A DNA stretch of 54,911 nucleotides, taken from positions 1-54,911 of the forward strand of contig NZ_FOIL01000018.1 of assembly GCF_900101295.1 (NCBI RefSeq), read 5' to 3'. Made by a program: the position numbers and the translations under genes. Every line of letters begins with the position of its first letter. Position 1 is the stretch's first letter. The notes beneath the pieces are model-generated. The model did no database searches, was not told the DNA's origin, and worked only from the letters and a program-made list of their open reading frames with translations. The DNA comes from [Clostridium] aminophilum (lineage in GTDB: Bacteria; Bacillota; Clostridia; Lachnospirales; Lachnospiraceae). Positions 1 to 8,124 of the stretch are shown here, one piece after another.

Positions 1-290
1 ACTTCCGGTATGCGGACATGAAAGGCCTGATGGAGGAACTGGACGAGTGGCTTCGCCACAGAATCCGGGCAGTGTATTGGAAACAATGGAAAAAGGTGCG
101 AACGAGGTACAAGATGCTGAGGGCGCTACACTTGCCAGAATGGAAGGTACATGAACTGGCTAACTGTAGAAAAGGCACATGGAGAGCGGCGATGATGCTA
201 AACACAGCGCTTACCAAAACGATAATAGTGGTCAGACTCGGATATCCATCCTTATCAGCCCACTATCTAAAAGTTCGTGTAAACTATTGA
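1..290 (+). CDS. ltrA: Group II intron reverse transcriptase/maturase, C-terminal fragment
   Basis: The reading frame is open from the window edge (first whole codon at base 3) to 290, so this is only the C-terminal ~95 residues of a longer protein. The segment WKQWKKVRTRYKMLR, then ANCRKGTWR, then LTKTIIVVRLGYPSLSAHY matches the maturase (X/thumb) region at the end of group II intron-encoded proteins. These proteins reverse-transcribe the intron RNA and help it splice. The ribozyme 3' domains follow directly, as expected for an intron ORF that sits in domain IV. The reverse transcriptase core, and any endonuclease domain, would lie upstream of the window. Family assignment is confident; whether the intron is active cannot be judged from this fragment. 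Confidence 0.85.
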   Translation, partial: FRYADMKGLMEELDEWLRHRIRAVYWKQWKKVRTRYKMLRALHLPEWKVHELANCRKGTWRAAMMLNTALTKTIIVVRLGYPSLSAHYLKVRVNY

Positions 291-356
291 ACCGCCGTAT
301 ACCGAACGGTACGTACGGTGGTGTGGAAGGGGAGTGTCAAATCTCCCCTATCCGAT
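1..356 (+). mobile_element. Group II intron, 3' portion with domains V and VI
   Basis: After the maturase stop, bases 289-324 form the short hairpin typical of domain V: ACCGCCGT pairs with ACGGTGGT around an ACCGAACGGT tip. Bases 325-350 form a second hairpin (GGGGAG pairing with CTCCCC) in the position of domain VI. The TATCCGAT sequence after it resembles the usual 3' intron end, so I place the splice junction near 356; that boundary is an estimate. The intron lies in the leader of metN, about 33 bases before the chosen start codon, so the metN ribosome-binding site belongs to the 3' exon. Confidence 0.75.
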
Positions 357-388
357 TTCGATTACCATTGAAGTCAGGGAGGATGAGT

Positions 389-1426
389 ATGAGTTGTATG
401 ATCGAAGTCCGGGATGTCTCCAAGACATTTCAGGACAAAGACCGGACCGTACAGGCGCTGAATCATATCAATATCCGGATTGAGGAAGGCGACATATACG
501 GAATAATCGGAATGTCCGGCGCCGGAAAAAGCACGCTGGTTCGATGTTTGAATTTTCTGGAAGTTCCGACCGAAGGATCGGTCATCGTGGACGGACAGGA
601 ACTGGGAGCCCTCTCGGATCGGGAGCTTCGGCAGATCCGCGGCAGCATCGGAATGATATTCCAGAGTTTTAATCTGCTGATGCAGAAAACCGTGCTGGAT
701 AATATTCTTTTCCCGCTGAAGATTCAGGGAAGAGGAAAGGCGGAAAGTCTGGAACGGGCAAGAGACCTTCTCAAGACCGTGGGACTTGCGGACAAGGAAA
801 AAGCATATCCGTCGCAGCTTTCCGGCGGACAGCGCCAGAGAGTTGCCATCGCGAGAGCGATTGCCAGTGATCCGAAGATTCTTCTGTGTGATGAGGCGAC
901 CAGTGCCCTGGACCCCCAGACCACGAATTCGATTCTGCAGCTTCTGAAAAAAATCAATCAGGAGATGGGAATCACGATCGTCATCATTACCCATCAGATG
1001 TCGGTGGTGCGGGAAATCTGTCACAACGTTGCCATCGTGGAACACGGCAGCATCGTCGAGGACGGATCCGTGGAGGAGATCTTTACACATCCGAAGTCAC
1101 GGGCGGCAAGAGAACTGGTATTTGAGGGGAGCGAGACTTCGGAGACATTTGCAGGGAGACATGCCGCAGACCGGACGATGGAGGAACTTCGGGAAAAACG
1201 GCGCATCCGCATCGTTTTCACCAGCAATTCTTCCTTTGAACCGGTCATCGGAAACATGGTCCTGAAATTCGGGACACCGGTCAATATTCTGAAGGCAGAC
1301 ACCAAAGACGTGGACGGCGTTGCCCGCGGCGAGATGATTCTCGGACTCCCGGATGAACGGGAACTTCAGGAGAAAATGATTGATTATCTGAATGCGAGAG
1401 GCCTTGCGGTCGAGGAGGTGAACTGA
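389..1426 (+). CDS. metN: Methionine ABC transporter ATP-binding protein MetN
   Basis: Cytoplasmic ATPase that powers import of methionine through MetI with the lipoprotein MetQ. The 345-residue product has Walker A GMSGAGKST (about residues 41-49), the signature LSGGQ (about 143), Walker B ILLCDEATSALD (about 165-176) and a switch histidine in ITHQM. The last ~75 residues form the NIL domain, which in this family binds methionine and gives feedback inhibition. The start at 389 is preferred because AGGGAGG at 376-382 is six bases away; an ATG at 383 is too close and one at 398 is possible. The frame stays open upstream through the intron, but that part does not look coding. It lies two bases before metI and forms an operon with metI and metQ. 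Confidence 0.93.
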   Translation: MSCMIEVRDVSKTFQDKDRTVQALNHINIRIEEGDIYGIIGMSGAGKSTLVRCLNFLEVPTEGSVIVDGQELGALSDRELRQIRGSIGMIFQSFNLLMQKTVLDNILFPLKIQGRGKAESLERARDLLKTVGLADKEKAYPSQLSGGQRQRVAIARAIASDPKILLCDEATSALDPQTTNSILQLLKKINQEMGITIVIITHQMSVVREICHNVAIVEHGSIVEDGSVEEIFTHPKSRAARELVFEGSETSETFAGRHAADRTMEELREKRRIRIVFTSNSSFEPVIGNMVLKFGTPVNILKADTKDVDGVARGEMILGLPDERELQEKMIDYLNARGLAVEEVN

Positions 1427-1427
1427 T

Positions 1428-2087
1428 ATGTGGAGCAGCGAAACAACCAATATGCTGATCAGAGGTATCCTCGAATCCCTTTACATGACCGGAGCCGCAA
1501 CCCTTGCGGGTTATGTACTCGGCCTTCCGTGGGGAATCGCCCTTGCCGTCTCGGATGAGGACGGAATCCGGCCGAACCGGGCTCTGTACCGGGTGCTGGA
1601 CGCGGCGGCCAATATTCTCCGCAGTATTCCGTTCCTGATCCTTCTGATCCTGATTATTCCGCTCACAATCCTTATCGTCGGAAAAAGCTACGGATCCACT
1701 GCAACCATTGTCCCGCTGACTGTGTCGGCGGCTCCGCTGATTGCGAGGATGGTTGAAACGTCGCTGAAAGAGGTCGATCACGGCGTGATTGAGGCGGCTC
1801 AGGCGATGGGAGCGGATGACATGACGATCATCCGTACCGTTCTTCTTGGGGAGGCCCGCGTATCCCTGATTTCGGGCGCGACCATTACCCTCGGAACCAT
1901 TCTCGGTTATTCGGCCATGGCCGGAACCGTAGGCGGCGGCGGACTCGGCGATATTGCCATCCGTTACGGATATTACCGGTATCAGGGTGATATCATGGTT
2001 GTCACCGTTATTTTGCTTATCCTGCTCATGCAGATTTTCCAGCTGATCGGAACGACGCTGGCGGCATCGCTGGATAAGAGAAAATAA
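1428..2087 (+). CDS. metI: Methionine ABC transporter permease MetI
   Basis: Membrane subunit of the MetNIQ importer, 219 residues, the usual length for the family. Five hydrophobic segments are visible, starting near residues 18, 60, 92, 150 and 190. The cytoplasmic loop EAAQAMGADDMTIIRTVLL is the EAA motif that docks onto MetN, and the AGTVGGGGLGDIAIRYGY stretch after it is characteristic of MetI. It begins one base after the metN stop (AGGAGGTGA overlaps the end of metN), so translation is probably coupled. No truncation or odd residue is seen. Confidence 0.93.
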   Translation: MWSSETTNMLIRGILESLYMTGAATLAGYVLGLPWGIALAVSDEDGIRPNRALYRVLDAAANILRSIPFLILLILIIPLTILIVGKSYGSTATIVPLTVSAAPLIARMVETSLKEVDHGVIEAAQAMGADDMTIIRTVLLGEARVSLISGATITLGTILGYSAMAGTVGGGGLGDIAIRYGYYRYQGDIMVVTVILLILLMQIFQLIGTTLAASLDKRK

Positions 2088-2118
2088 AAGAGTTTTTTAA
2101 TAAGAGAGGAGAACTACT

Positions 2119-3021
2119 ATGAAGAAGAGACTTTTTGCAGCAGTCGGAGCAGCAATCATCACTGCAGCGGCACTGGCCGGATGCGGCGCATCCGGCGCGG
2201 CTTCCACAACCGCAGCCGCAAAGGAGACCAAGGCGGAGACCACCGCAGCGGCAGGGGAGGCAGAGACCACCAGGGCGGCCGGTGAACTGGAGAAGATCAC
2301 GGTTGCGGCGAGCACAACCCCGCATGCGGAGATTCTGGCGGAGGCGAAGCCGCTGCTGGCAGAAAAAGGATACGATCTTGAGGTTACCGAGTTTGAAGAT
2401 TACGTTCAGCCGAACATGGTTGTAGAGAGCGGTGAGTTTGACGCCAACTACTTCCAGCACATTCCGTACCTTGATTCCTTCAATCAGGAAAAGGGAACCC
2501 ACCTGATCAATGCGGGCGGCATCCACTATGAGCCGTTCGGCATCTATCCGGGAACCAAGAAGAGCCTGGATGACATCGCGGAGGGCGATACCATCGCAAT
2601 CCCGAACGATACCACCAACATGGCGAGAGCACTTCTGCTTCTTCAGGACAACGGCATCATCAAGATGAAGGACGGCGCAGGCCTCACCGCAACGGAGAAT
2701 GACATTGCCGAGAATCCGAAGAACGTCAAAATTCAGCCGCTTGAGGCAGCTCAGGTTGCCCGCGTTGTCAATGAGTGCGCTTTTGTCGTTCTGAACGGAA
2801 ACTACGCAATGGAAGCGGGATTTACCGTATCCAAGGATGCCATCGCGTATGAGAAGAGTGATTCCGAGGCGGCAAAGACCTACGTGAATATCATTGCGGT
2901 TAAGGAAGGAAATGAATCTTCCGACAAGATCAAGGCGCTGGTTGAGACTCTGACCTCCGACAAGATCACAGAGTTCATCAACAAGAACTACAACGGTGCG
3001 GTTATCCCGTTTAAGGGTTGA
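2119..3021 (+). CDS. metQ: Methionine-binding lipoprotein MetQ
   Basis: Substrate-binding component of the MetNIQ importer, anchored outside the membrane. The N-terminus has basic residues (KKR), a hydrophobic stretch and a lipobox LAGC with the lipidated Cys at residue 22. An Ala/Thr/Glu-rich linker follows to about residue 58, then the NlpA/MetQ fold beginning at ITVAASTTPHAEIL. Family signatures include FEDYVQPNMVVESGEFDANYF and GIYPGTKKS. Length is 300 residues against about 270 in the family; the excess is the low-complexity linker. A GAGAGGAG site lies upstream, and a strong terminator follows at 3088, closing the operon. Confidence 0.93.
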   Translation: MKKRLFAAVGAAIITAAALAGCGASGAASTTAAAKETKAETTAAAGEAETTRAAGELEKITVAASTTPHAEILAEAKPLLAEKGYDLEVTEFEDYVQPNMVVESGEFDANYFQHIPYLDSFNQEKGTHLINAGGIHYEPFGIYPGTKKSLDDIAEGDTIAIPNDTTNMARALLLLQDNGIIKMKDGAGLTATENDIAENPKNVKIQPLEAAQVARVVNECAFVVLNGNYAMEAGFTVSKDAIAYEKSDSEAAKTYVNIIAVKEGNESSDKIKALVETLTSDKITEFINKNYNGAVIPFKG

Positions 3022-3087
3022 TTGAAGAAGTAAAATAAGTTACGATGGTAAAAATTTACTAGGAAGCAAAACAGAATAAGTATAAGT

Positions 3088-3136
3088 AGCGGACAGCGAA
3101 GCGACAGAACGTCGTTTCGACTGTCCGCTTTTTTTT
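3088..3136 (+). terminator. Intrinsic terminator of the metNIQ operon
   Basis: AGCGGACAG (3088-3096) pairs with CTGTCCGCT (3121-3129), the inner arms CGAA/TTCG extend the stem, and eight or more T follow. The run of T leads straight into the palindromic repeat at 3134. Confidence 0.85.
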
Positions 3137-3168
3137 CATAGGAAATTTCTCCGAAATTCCCTATGAAA
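3134..3168. repeat. 35-nt palindromic repeat, copy 1
   Basis: Near-perfect palindrome running from TTTCATAGGAAATTTC to GAAATTCCCTATGAAA. An identical 35-base copy lies at 24064-24098, a diverged copy at 45021-45054, and a looser relative at 36485-36529. Each copy sits directly after a transcription terminator. Confidence 0.8.
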
Positions 3169-3553
3169 AACGCTCCGCGAGGATGCGCACGCCGCTGTAA
3201 GGAAGCTGTCACCTAACGGTGACCAGCGGCGGCGCGCAAAGTCCGCGGGGCTCCCCTCAGGACTGAGGGGATGGGGGAGCCGAAGTCCGCTTGCGGACTT
3301 TGTTCTAGAAAAAGGGCATGCTGAAAGCTGTCATGCATGAACAACCAGACGTTTAGACGAGCCGTAATAAAGCCTGAGTCGTTCTAAGACTCTTACATAT
3401 GCATTGGATCGTAAAAAATAAGAAAGGTATGCTTTACTGCTTTTTTATCATAAAGAATTGTCGATATACTTTAGTGAGAGAAAACCATACGAATGTCGGA
3501 TAAATTGATCGACAGCAAATAAATGCTGATACAAAAAAGGAGAGCCCTTTGGA
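3169..3553. other. Intergenic region with dispersed repeat, no gene
   Basis: This stretch separates the metNIQ terminator from the glycan cassette. 3236-3306 is copy 1 of a ~70-base dispersed element (listed separately). The GC-rich sequence before it, CCGCTG...CACCTAACGGTG...CAGCGG, can fold into a hairpin. The last ~200 bases are AT-rich and presumably carry the promoter of the next gene; TATACT near 3466-3471 is a possible -10 box, but I see no convincing -35. No open frame here resembles a protein. Confidence 0.6.
3236..3306 (+). repeat. Dispersed ~70-nt intergenic element, copy 1
   Basis: The element runs from GCAAAGTCCGCGGGG to GCGGACTTTGTTCT and contains two hairpins, CCCCTCAGGACTGAGGGG and AGTCCGCTTGCGGACT. 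A copy on the opposite strand lies at 28079-28148, and a shorter copy at 45061-45110. All three are between genes. Confidence 0.75.
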
Positions 3554-4573
3554 ATGAAGACAAAATTAGATGTATGGGGAAGCTGTGTCACTCGCGTCTC
3601 ACTTTTGGATGGAGATACGAAAAAGCGCGGAATCGCGGATGATTCGCTGGAACTTGGATACTTTATTCAAAGGGAGAATATTGTCTCCGCTATGCAGCCG
3701 CGAATCTTTACCGATGAAGAGATCGACAGTATAACAGTGGATCAGTTATGGTGCCATGATGAACAGATTCTCCGTGCGTTCAAGCAGAGCCTGCGAAAAG
3801 AAACGGTCTCTCTTCTGATGAATTCGGACTCTGAATGGCTTCTTGTCGATCTGTATGATCTGCAGACAGAGGTTGCAGCCATGGCGACGACAACCTTCTC
3901 GAATTCGGCAAGAGAGCTGTTCAATACCGGTTTATACCGAAAATATCAATCAGAGATCCGATTGCTGCATTTTCTCGATATCCCGCCATGTCTATGGTAC
4001 GGATATGTGGATTTGTTTTTTGAAAAAATGGTTCAGAAATACGGGAAAGACCGTATTATATTGAACCGTTTCCGGTGCAACCATCTGTTCCTGGATAAAG
4101 ATGGGATCATAAAGCCGTTGCCGGAGCGCTATGTGTCCAGACATTATCCGAATCCGGAGTACAATAGTCGATTAAAAGAATTGGAGGATTATGTGATCCG
4201 GAAATACGATCCATGGGTGATCGATCTTTCCAAGTATTACATCGGAGATGGCAATAAGTGGGATGATCTGAACGGGGCTCATTATGAGAATTCTTTCTAT
4301 TACGAAATTTTTGCTCAGATCAAACGAATCATAAGACATGATACGGATGAACGGTATTACTCGCGGATGAATTTCTTTTCTGAAGAGCGACGGGCAATCA
4401 ATGAACTCAGAGCGGAAAGATTTGATGTAGATAAGAATATTCCGCTGATGGAGAAACTCATTGAACAGAACGATATCAGTTGGATCAATATTCTGGATCG
4501 GTTGAATATTCACGCTCCGGAGGATCCAAGAGTTCACCGGTATATGAACGCGCTGGAAAGTGTGTTTGAATAA
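3554..4573 (+). CDS. DUF6270-like protein (SGNH-hydrolase-like), function unknown
   Basis: 339-residue protein with no signal peptide or membrane segment. It opens with LDVWGSCVTRVSLLD. The GSC motif near the N-terminus resembles the nucleophile region of SGNH-type esterases and is the hallmark, as I recall it, of the DUF6270 family found in polysaccharide loci. Late in the protein HYENSFYYEIF (about residues 241-251) could supply the downstream catalytic histidine, but this is a guess. It is the first gene of the surface-glycan cassette and has the site AAGGAG ten bases before ATG. A role in acylating or de-acylating a glycan would fit the family and context but is not shown by the sequence. 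Confidence 0.55.
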   Translation: MKTKLDVWGSCVTRVSLLDGDTKKRGIADDSLELGYFIQRENIVSAMQPRIFTDEEIDSITVDQLWCHDEQILRAFKQSLRKETVSLLMNSDSEWLLVDLYDLQTEVAAMATTTFSNSARELFNTGLYRKYQSEIRLLHFLDIPPCLWYGYVDLFFEKMVQKYGKDRIILNRFRCNHLFLDKDGIIKPLPERYVSRHYPNPEYNSRLKELEDYVIRKYDPWVIDLSKYYIGDGNKWDDLNGAHYENSFYYEIFAQIKRIIRHDTDERYYSRMNFFSEERRAINELRAERFDVDKNIPLMEKLIEQNDISWINILDRLNIHAPEDPRVHRYMNALESVFE

Positions 4574-4790
4574 ATGCAGATGAAATAATGTTGCTTTTCA
4601 TTATCTGACAACCAATCAATGAATTCAATCATGAGGAATTATGAAGAAAAAATTGAAAACATGGTTAAATTTAATATTGTATTGAAATTATGACAAATAA
4701 TCAGTATAATAACAACAAAGAACATTATTGTTTGAAAACTTAATTCTTGCACTTGAAATCGTATTGGAAATGGAGAGTGAGAAAGCAGTT
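4574..4790. other. AT-rich intergenic region with promoter
   Basis: About 217 bases without a gene, separating the DUF6270-like gene from the sugar-nucleotide genes. It carries the promoter listed at 4682-4710. A short in-frame extension of rfbF back to 4728 is possible but lacks a ribosome-binding site. Confidence 0.6.
4682..4710 (+). promoter_or_regulatory. Sigma-A type promoter for rfbF cassette
   Basis: TTGAAA at 4682-4687, exactly 17 bases, then a perfect TATAAT at 4705-4710. It sits about 80 bases before the rfbF start and would drive the sugar genes separately from the upstream gene. Confidence 0.75.
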
Positions 4791-5564
4791 ATGAAAGTGG
4801 TATTACTTGCGGGCGGCCGTGGAACGAGAATTATGGAAGAATCCGAGATGCGGCCAAAACCGATGATCGAGATCGGTGGGATGCCTATCCTCTGGCATAT
4901 CATGAAAGAGTATTCTTACTACGGCTTTAATGACTTCATTATCTGCGCCGGATACAAGCACTATATGATCAAGAAATGGTTTGCGGATTACGCATACTAT
5001 ACTTCAGATATGTTGTTTGACTTTTCTTCGAACCGGCAGGAACTGATCCATAACAACGGTACGGAACAGTGGAAAGTACTCGTGATTAACACAGGACTTG
5101 ATACCAATACCGGGGGAAGAATCAAAAAAATTCAGCCGTATGTCGGAAATGAGCCGTTTCTCATGACGTATGGAGATGGCGTCTGCGATGTGAATATCAG
5201 CGATATCGTTCGTTTTCATAAAAGTCATGGAAAACTTGCGACGCTCACATCCGTAGCGCGAAAACAGACAAAGGGCATGCTGGATATCGGGATGGATCAT
5301 TCTGTGCGTTCGTTCCGTGAAAAGAGTCATCAGGATGCAGAACCGATCAATGCCGGATACATGGTTCTGGAACCGAAAGTATTTGACTATTTAAAAGAGG
5401 ATACTGTATTTGAAGCGGATGCACTTGAAAAACTGGCGGATGAAGGTCAATTGATGAGTTATGAACATGAAGGGTTTTGGCAGTGCATGGATACACTTCA
5501 GGAAAAACTTATGCTGGAACAGCTCATCAAGGATGGCAATGCGCCTTGGATCAAGTGGGAATGA
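4791..5564 (+). CDS. rfbF: Glucose-1-phosphate cytidylyltransferase
   Basis: Transfers CMP from CTP to glucose-1-phosphate to give CDP-glucose, the entry to CDP-linked deoxysugars of surface polysaccharides. The start at 4791 gives 257 residues, matching the family. The nucleotide-binding motif is LLAGGRGTRIMEESEMRPKP, followed by EIGGMPILWHIMK. NTGLDTNTGGRIKK, LMTYGDGVCDVNI and EGFWQCMDTLQEK also match RfbF closely. GGAGAG at 4773 supports the start, though the spacing is long. No CDP-glucose 4,6-dehydratase (rfbG) is present in the window, so either it is elsewhere or the product is used differently; the next gene is an epimerase/reductase of the same SDR superfamily. Confidence 0.88.
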   Translation: MKVVLLAGGRGTRIMEESEMRPKPMIEIGGMPILWHIMKEYSYYGFNDFIICAGYKHYMIKKWFADYAYYTSDMLFDFSSNRQELIHNNGTEQWKVLVINTGLDTNTGGRIKKIQPYVGNEPFLMTYGDGVCDVNISDIVRFHKSHGKLATLTSVARKQTKGMLDIGMDHSVRSFREKSHQDAEPINAGYMVLEPKVFDYLKEDTVFEADALEKLADEGQLMSYEHEGFWQCMDTLQEKLMLEQLIKDGNAPWIKWE

Positions 5565-5601
5565 CGGAAGGATCGCGATAATTTTCCTGTGAGGTGAAAT
5601 G

Positions 5602-6423
5602 ATGAAAGCAGTGGTGACTGGGGCAACCGGTTTTATCGGCTTGGCACTTACCCATGAACTCTTGGAACGCGGTGATGAAGTTACTGTCCTTGTTCGGCCG
5701 GGATCAAAACGAGCAAATCGTCTCAGAGAATTAACGGGCTATTATCGGATCGACATTTCGATTGATGAGGATTTTTCGCTTCCAATTGGAGTGAAGTATG
5801 ATGTTTTCTTTCATCTCGCATGGAGCGGCGGAAGAAATAACTTTGACGAACAATATCGAAACCTCACTCATACTGTGAATGCTCTTCGGGCGGCTGAAAA
5901 GGCAGGATGCAGACGTTTTATCTGCACGGGCTCCCAGGCGGAATATGGGGAGACGTCGGAGAACATCGTAGAAGAAACACCGCTTCGACCGGTCACAGCA
6001 TACGGCGCGGTAAAATGTGCGGCCCGACATTTGTGTGAGGGATATACTCAATTTTCTGGTATGGATCTGGTCTGGAGTCGGATATTCAGCGTATACGGAG
6101 AGCATGACGATGAACACACTCTATATTCGCAGTTGATGAAATCGTTAAAAAATGGAAAAAATTTCTCTCTTTCCAGTGATGGCAATCACATCTGGAACTA
6201 TCTTCACGAAAACGAGTGCGCAAAAGCGCTCGTGGCATTGGCAGCGGAAACCGTTCCGGCGGGGATTTACAATGTGGCATCTCCGGAGAGCAAACCACTT
6301 CGGGAATATGTGGAGATATTTCGCGATCGGATTAATCCGGCGGCAAAGATAGAATATGGAAAGGAAAAGTGCCGGATAAATTTAAACACCCGAGCGGAGA
6401 AACTGTGGAGTCATATTTCCTAA
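5602..6423 (+). CDS. NAD-dependent sugar epimerase/dehydratase, C-terminus short
   Basis: Extended short-chain dehydrogenase acting on a sugar nucleotide. It has the Rossmann motif TGATGFIGLAL at the N-terminus and the catalytic YxxxK in AYGAVKCA, with SQAEYG supplying the Ser/Thr region. The start at 5602 rather than 5599 is chosen because GAGGTG (5591-5596) is then five bases away. At about 273 residues it is shorter than most relatives. The usual C-terminal substrate-binding helix (a D-I-x-K-L-x-x-D-x-G-W-type segment) is replaced by LNTRAEKLWSHIS and a stop, so the last 20-30 residues may be missing. With the cytidylyltransferase it may finish or rework a CDP-sugar; the exact reaction is not determinable. 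Confidence 0.75.
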   Translation: MKAVVTGATGFIGLALTHELLERGDEVTVLVRPGSKRANRLRELTGYYRIDISIDEDFSLPIGVKYDVFFHLAWSGGRNNFDEQYRNLTHTVNALRAAEKAGCRRFICTGSQAEYGETSENIVEETPLRPVTAYGAVKCAARHLCEGYTQFSGMDLVWSRIFSVYGEHDDEHTLYSQLMKSLKNGKNFSLSSDGNHIWNYLHENECAKALVALAAETVPAGIYNVASPESKPLREYVEIFRDRINPAAKIEYGKEKCRINLNTRAEKLWSHIS

Positions 6424-6537
6424 ATTGTCTAATTGTATGACGATTGGATTATCAGTGATATTGCACAGTCGATATTTAGAATAAATAATGATTAGTTTTA
6501 AAACCATGCTGAATAATAGAACACGAGGAGAACGAAT

Positions 6538-7365
6538 ATGAGTCATGTATTCATTATTGCGGAAATCGGAATCAATCATAACGGTGATCTCAATATTGCA
6601 AAACAACTGATCGATGTCGCAGTGGATGCGGGCTGTGATGCTGTTAAATTCCAAAAACGCACCGTGGATAAAGTCTATACAAAGGAATACTTAGACGGAC
6701 CGCGCGAGAGCCCTTGGGGGACGACCCAGAGAGCTCAAAAGGAAGGCTTGGAATTTGGCGCTCCAGAGTATGCTGAGATCGACCAGTATTGCAAAAAGAA
6801 AGGCATCGAATGGTTCGCTTCGGCCTGGGATGTGGACTCTCAGATTTTTCTCAGACAATTTCATCTCAAGTACAACAAAGTTGCTTCTGCGATGTTGGTG
6901 AATGATGCTCTTTTGGAGGAAATCGCTTCGGAGGGAAAGTACACGTTCATTGCGACCGGGATGAGTACGCTGGAAGAGATCAATCATGCAGTTGCGATTT
7001 TTGAAAAGCATAAATGTAACTATGAGCTGCTTCATTGCAACAGCACTTATCCGATGCCGGTGGAAGAAGCAAATCTGAATCTCATTCCCGCGCTCAGGAA
7101 GAAATATGGTTGCAATGTCGGTTACAGCGGTCATGAGAAGGGGATTCTGGTCAGCGAATGCGCTGTGGCGTTGGGTGCAACTTCTATTTAGCGGCATATC
7201 ACACTGGATAAAACGATGTATGGATCGGATCAGGCTGCTTCCATTGAACCGAATGAGTTGATGGAAATGGTACAGAATATTCGCTTGATTGAAACCATGC
7301 TCGGTTCGGGAGAAAAGATTCTTTCGGAGTCTGAACTTATCACCAAAAAGAAACTGAGAGGATAG
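6538..7365 (+). pseudogene. neuB: NeuB-type synthase interrupted by an amber codon
   Basis: NeuB-family synthases condense phosphoenolpyruvate with an amino sugar to make sialic-acid-like nonulosonates. The N-terminal part has the family motifs IAEIGINHNGD, DAVKFQKR, FIATGMSTLEEI, LLHCNSTYP and VGYSGHEKGI. Translation stops at TAG 7189-7191, after ALGATSI. The same frame continues with RHITLDKTMYGSDQAASIEP, exactly the next conserved block, where relatives have ATSIERHITLD. One base change (GAG to TAG) therefore explains the break, and the frame then runs to 7365, about 275 residues. The intact gene would lack the C-terminal SAF (antifreeze-like) domain, as in the short subgroup. A sequencing error or suppression cannot be excluded. 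Confidence 0.85.
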
Positions 7366-7383
7366 TCGGAAAGGTTCGATTAT

Positions 7384-7989
7384 ATGATGGAGAAAATCGA
7401 GTTGATCGTTTTTGACATTGATGGCGTGCTTACAGACGGATGCATTACTGTAGACGCTGATGGAAATGAATTGAAACGAATCAATCTCAAAGATGTGGAC
7501 GCCATTTTTGAACTACATCGTCGCGGCGTTCGGCTCGCAGCGATCACCGGAGAAGACACGCGGATTGTCGATTGGTTTGAACAGCGTTTTCCGTGGGAAT
7601 ATTTCTACCGCGGGAACAAAGAAAAACTTGAGACATTAAAACGGATCGAGAAGGACTCCGGAGTATCTGCAAAAAATATCGCTTATATCGGTGACGGAAA
7701 GTATGATGTGGAGCCACTGAGGTATGCCGGAAAGGGATTTTGCCCGGCAAATGCCATTGATTCCGCCAGATCGGCAGCAGATGTGGTATTACAAAAGAAT
7801 GGCGGTGAAGGGTGCATTTGGGAATTGATCGATTATCTAGATAAAAAGAGGCCCTGCGTCAAAGCGCTTTCAAAAACACCTCGATGGTTTGGCGTAGGGT
7901 CGGCTTTTGCAGGTTTTCTGGTTTATAAGGTGATTAAGGTTTTGGTTCGTCGATACCAGATGAAGCGTTTTTGGAAAAGATTATATTGA
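7384..7989 (+). CDS. KdsC-type HAD phosphatase
   Basis: Haloacid-dehalogenase phosphatase of the KDO-8-phosphate/NeuB-partner type. Motif I is VFDIDGVLTDG (Asp nucleophile near residue 11), motif II is AITGED, and motif IV is YIGDGKYDVEPL. In this family the enzyme dephosphorylates the 9-phosphate-like product of the neighbouring synthase. It is 201 residues, longer than KdsC (~170-185): the extra C-terminal ~40 residues include a hydrophobic segment (GVGSAFAGFLVYKVIKVLV) followed by basic residues, which could tether it to the membrane. It lies 18 bases after the end of the broken neuB frame and was presumably co-transcribed with it. Confidence 0.8.
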   Translation: MMEKIELIVFDIDGVLTDGCITVDADGNELKRINLKDVDAIFELHRRGVRLAAITGEDTRIVDWFEQRFPWEYFYRGNKEKLETLKRIEKDSGVSAKNIAYIGDGKYDVEPLRYAGKGFCPANAIDSARSAADVVLQKNGGEGCIWELIDYLDKKRPCVKALSKTPRWFGVGSAFAGFLVYKVIKVLVRRYQMKRFWKRLY

Positions 7990-8124
7990 AGACTTTTGAG
8001 TATATTACGGTGAATCATCCATTCGCGAATTTGATGATATGGGAATTATATGCGCTACGATCGGCCAATATCGGCTTAGAAATAACGAAGTGGACAGCTA
8101 CCGGGAAAAGACAGGACGGGAATT

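Noticed and set aside
179-388. Upstream in-frame extension of metN
   Set aside because: It runs through the intron's maturase end and ribozyme domains; the ribosome-binding site supports 389.
7189-7191. TAG read as pyrrolysine or by programmed read-through
   Set aside because: The residue expected there is an ordinary Glu one base away (GAG), and no recoding signal is evident, so mutation is simpler.
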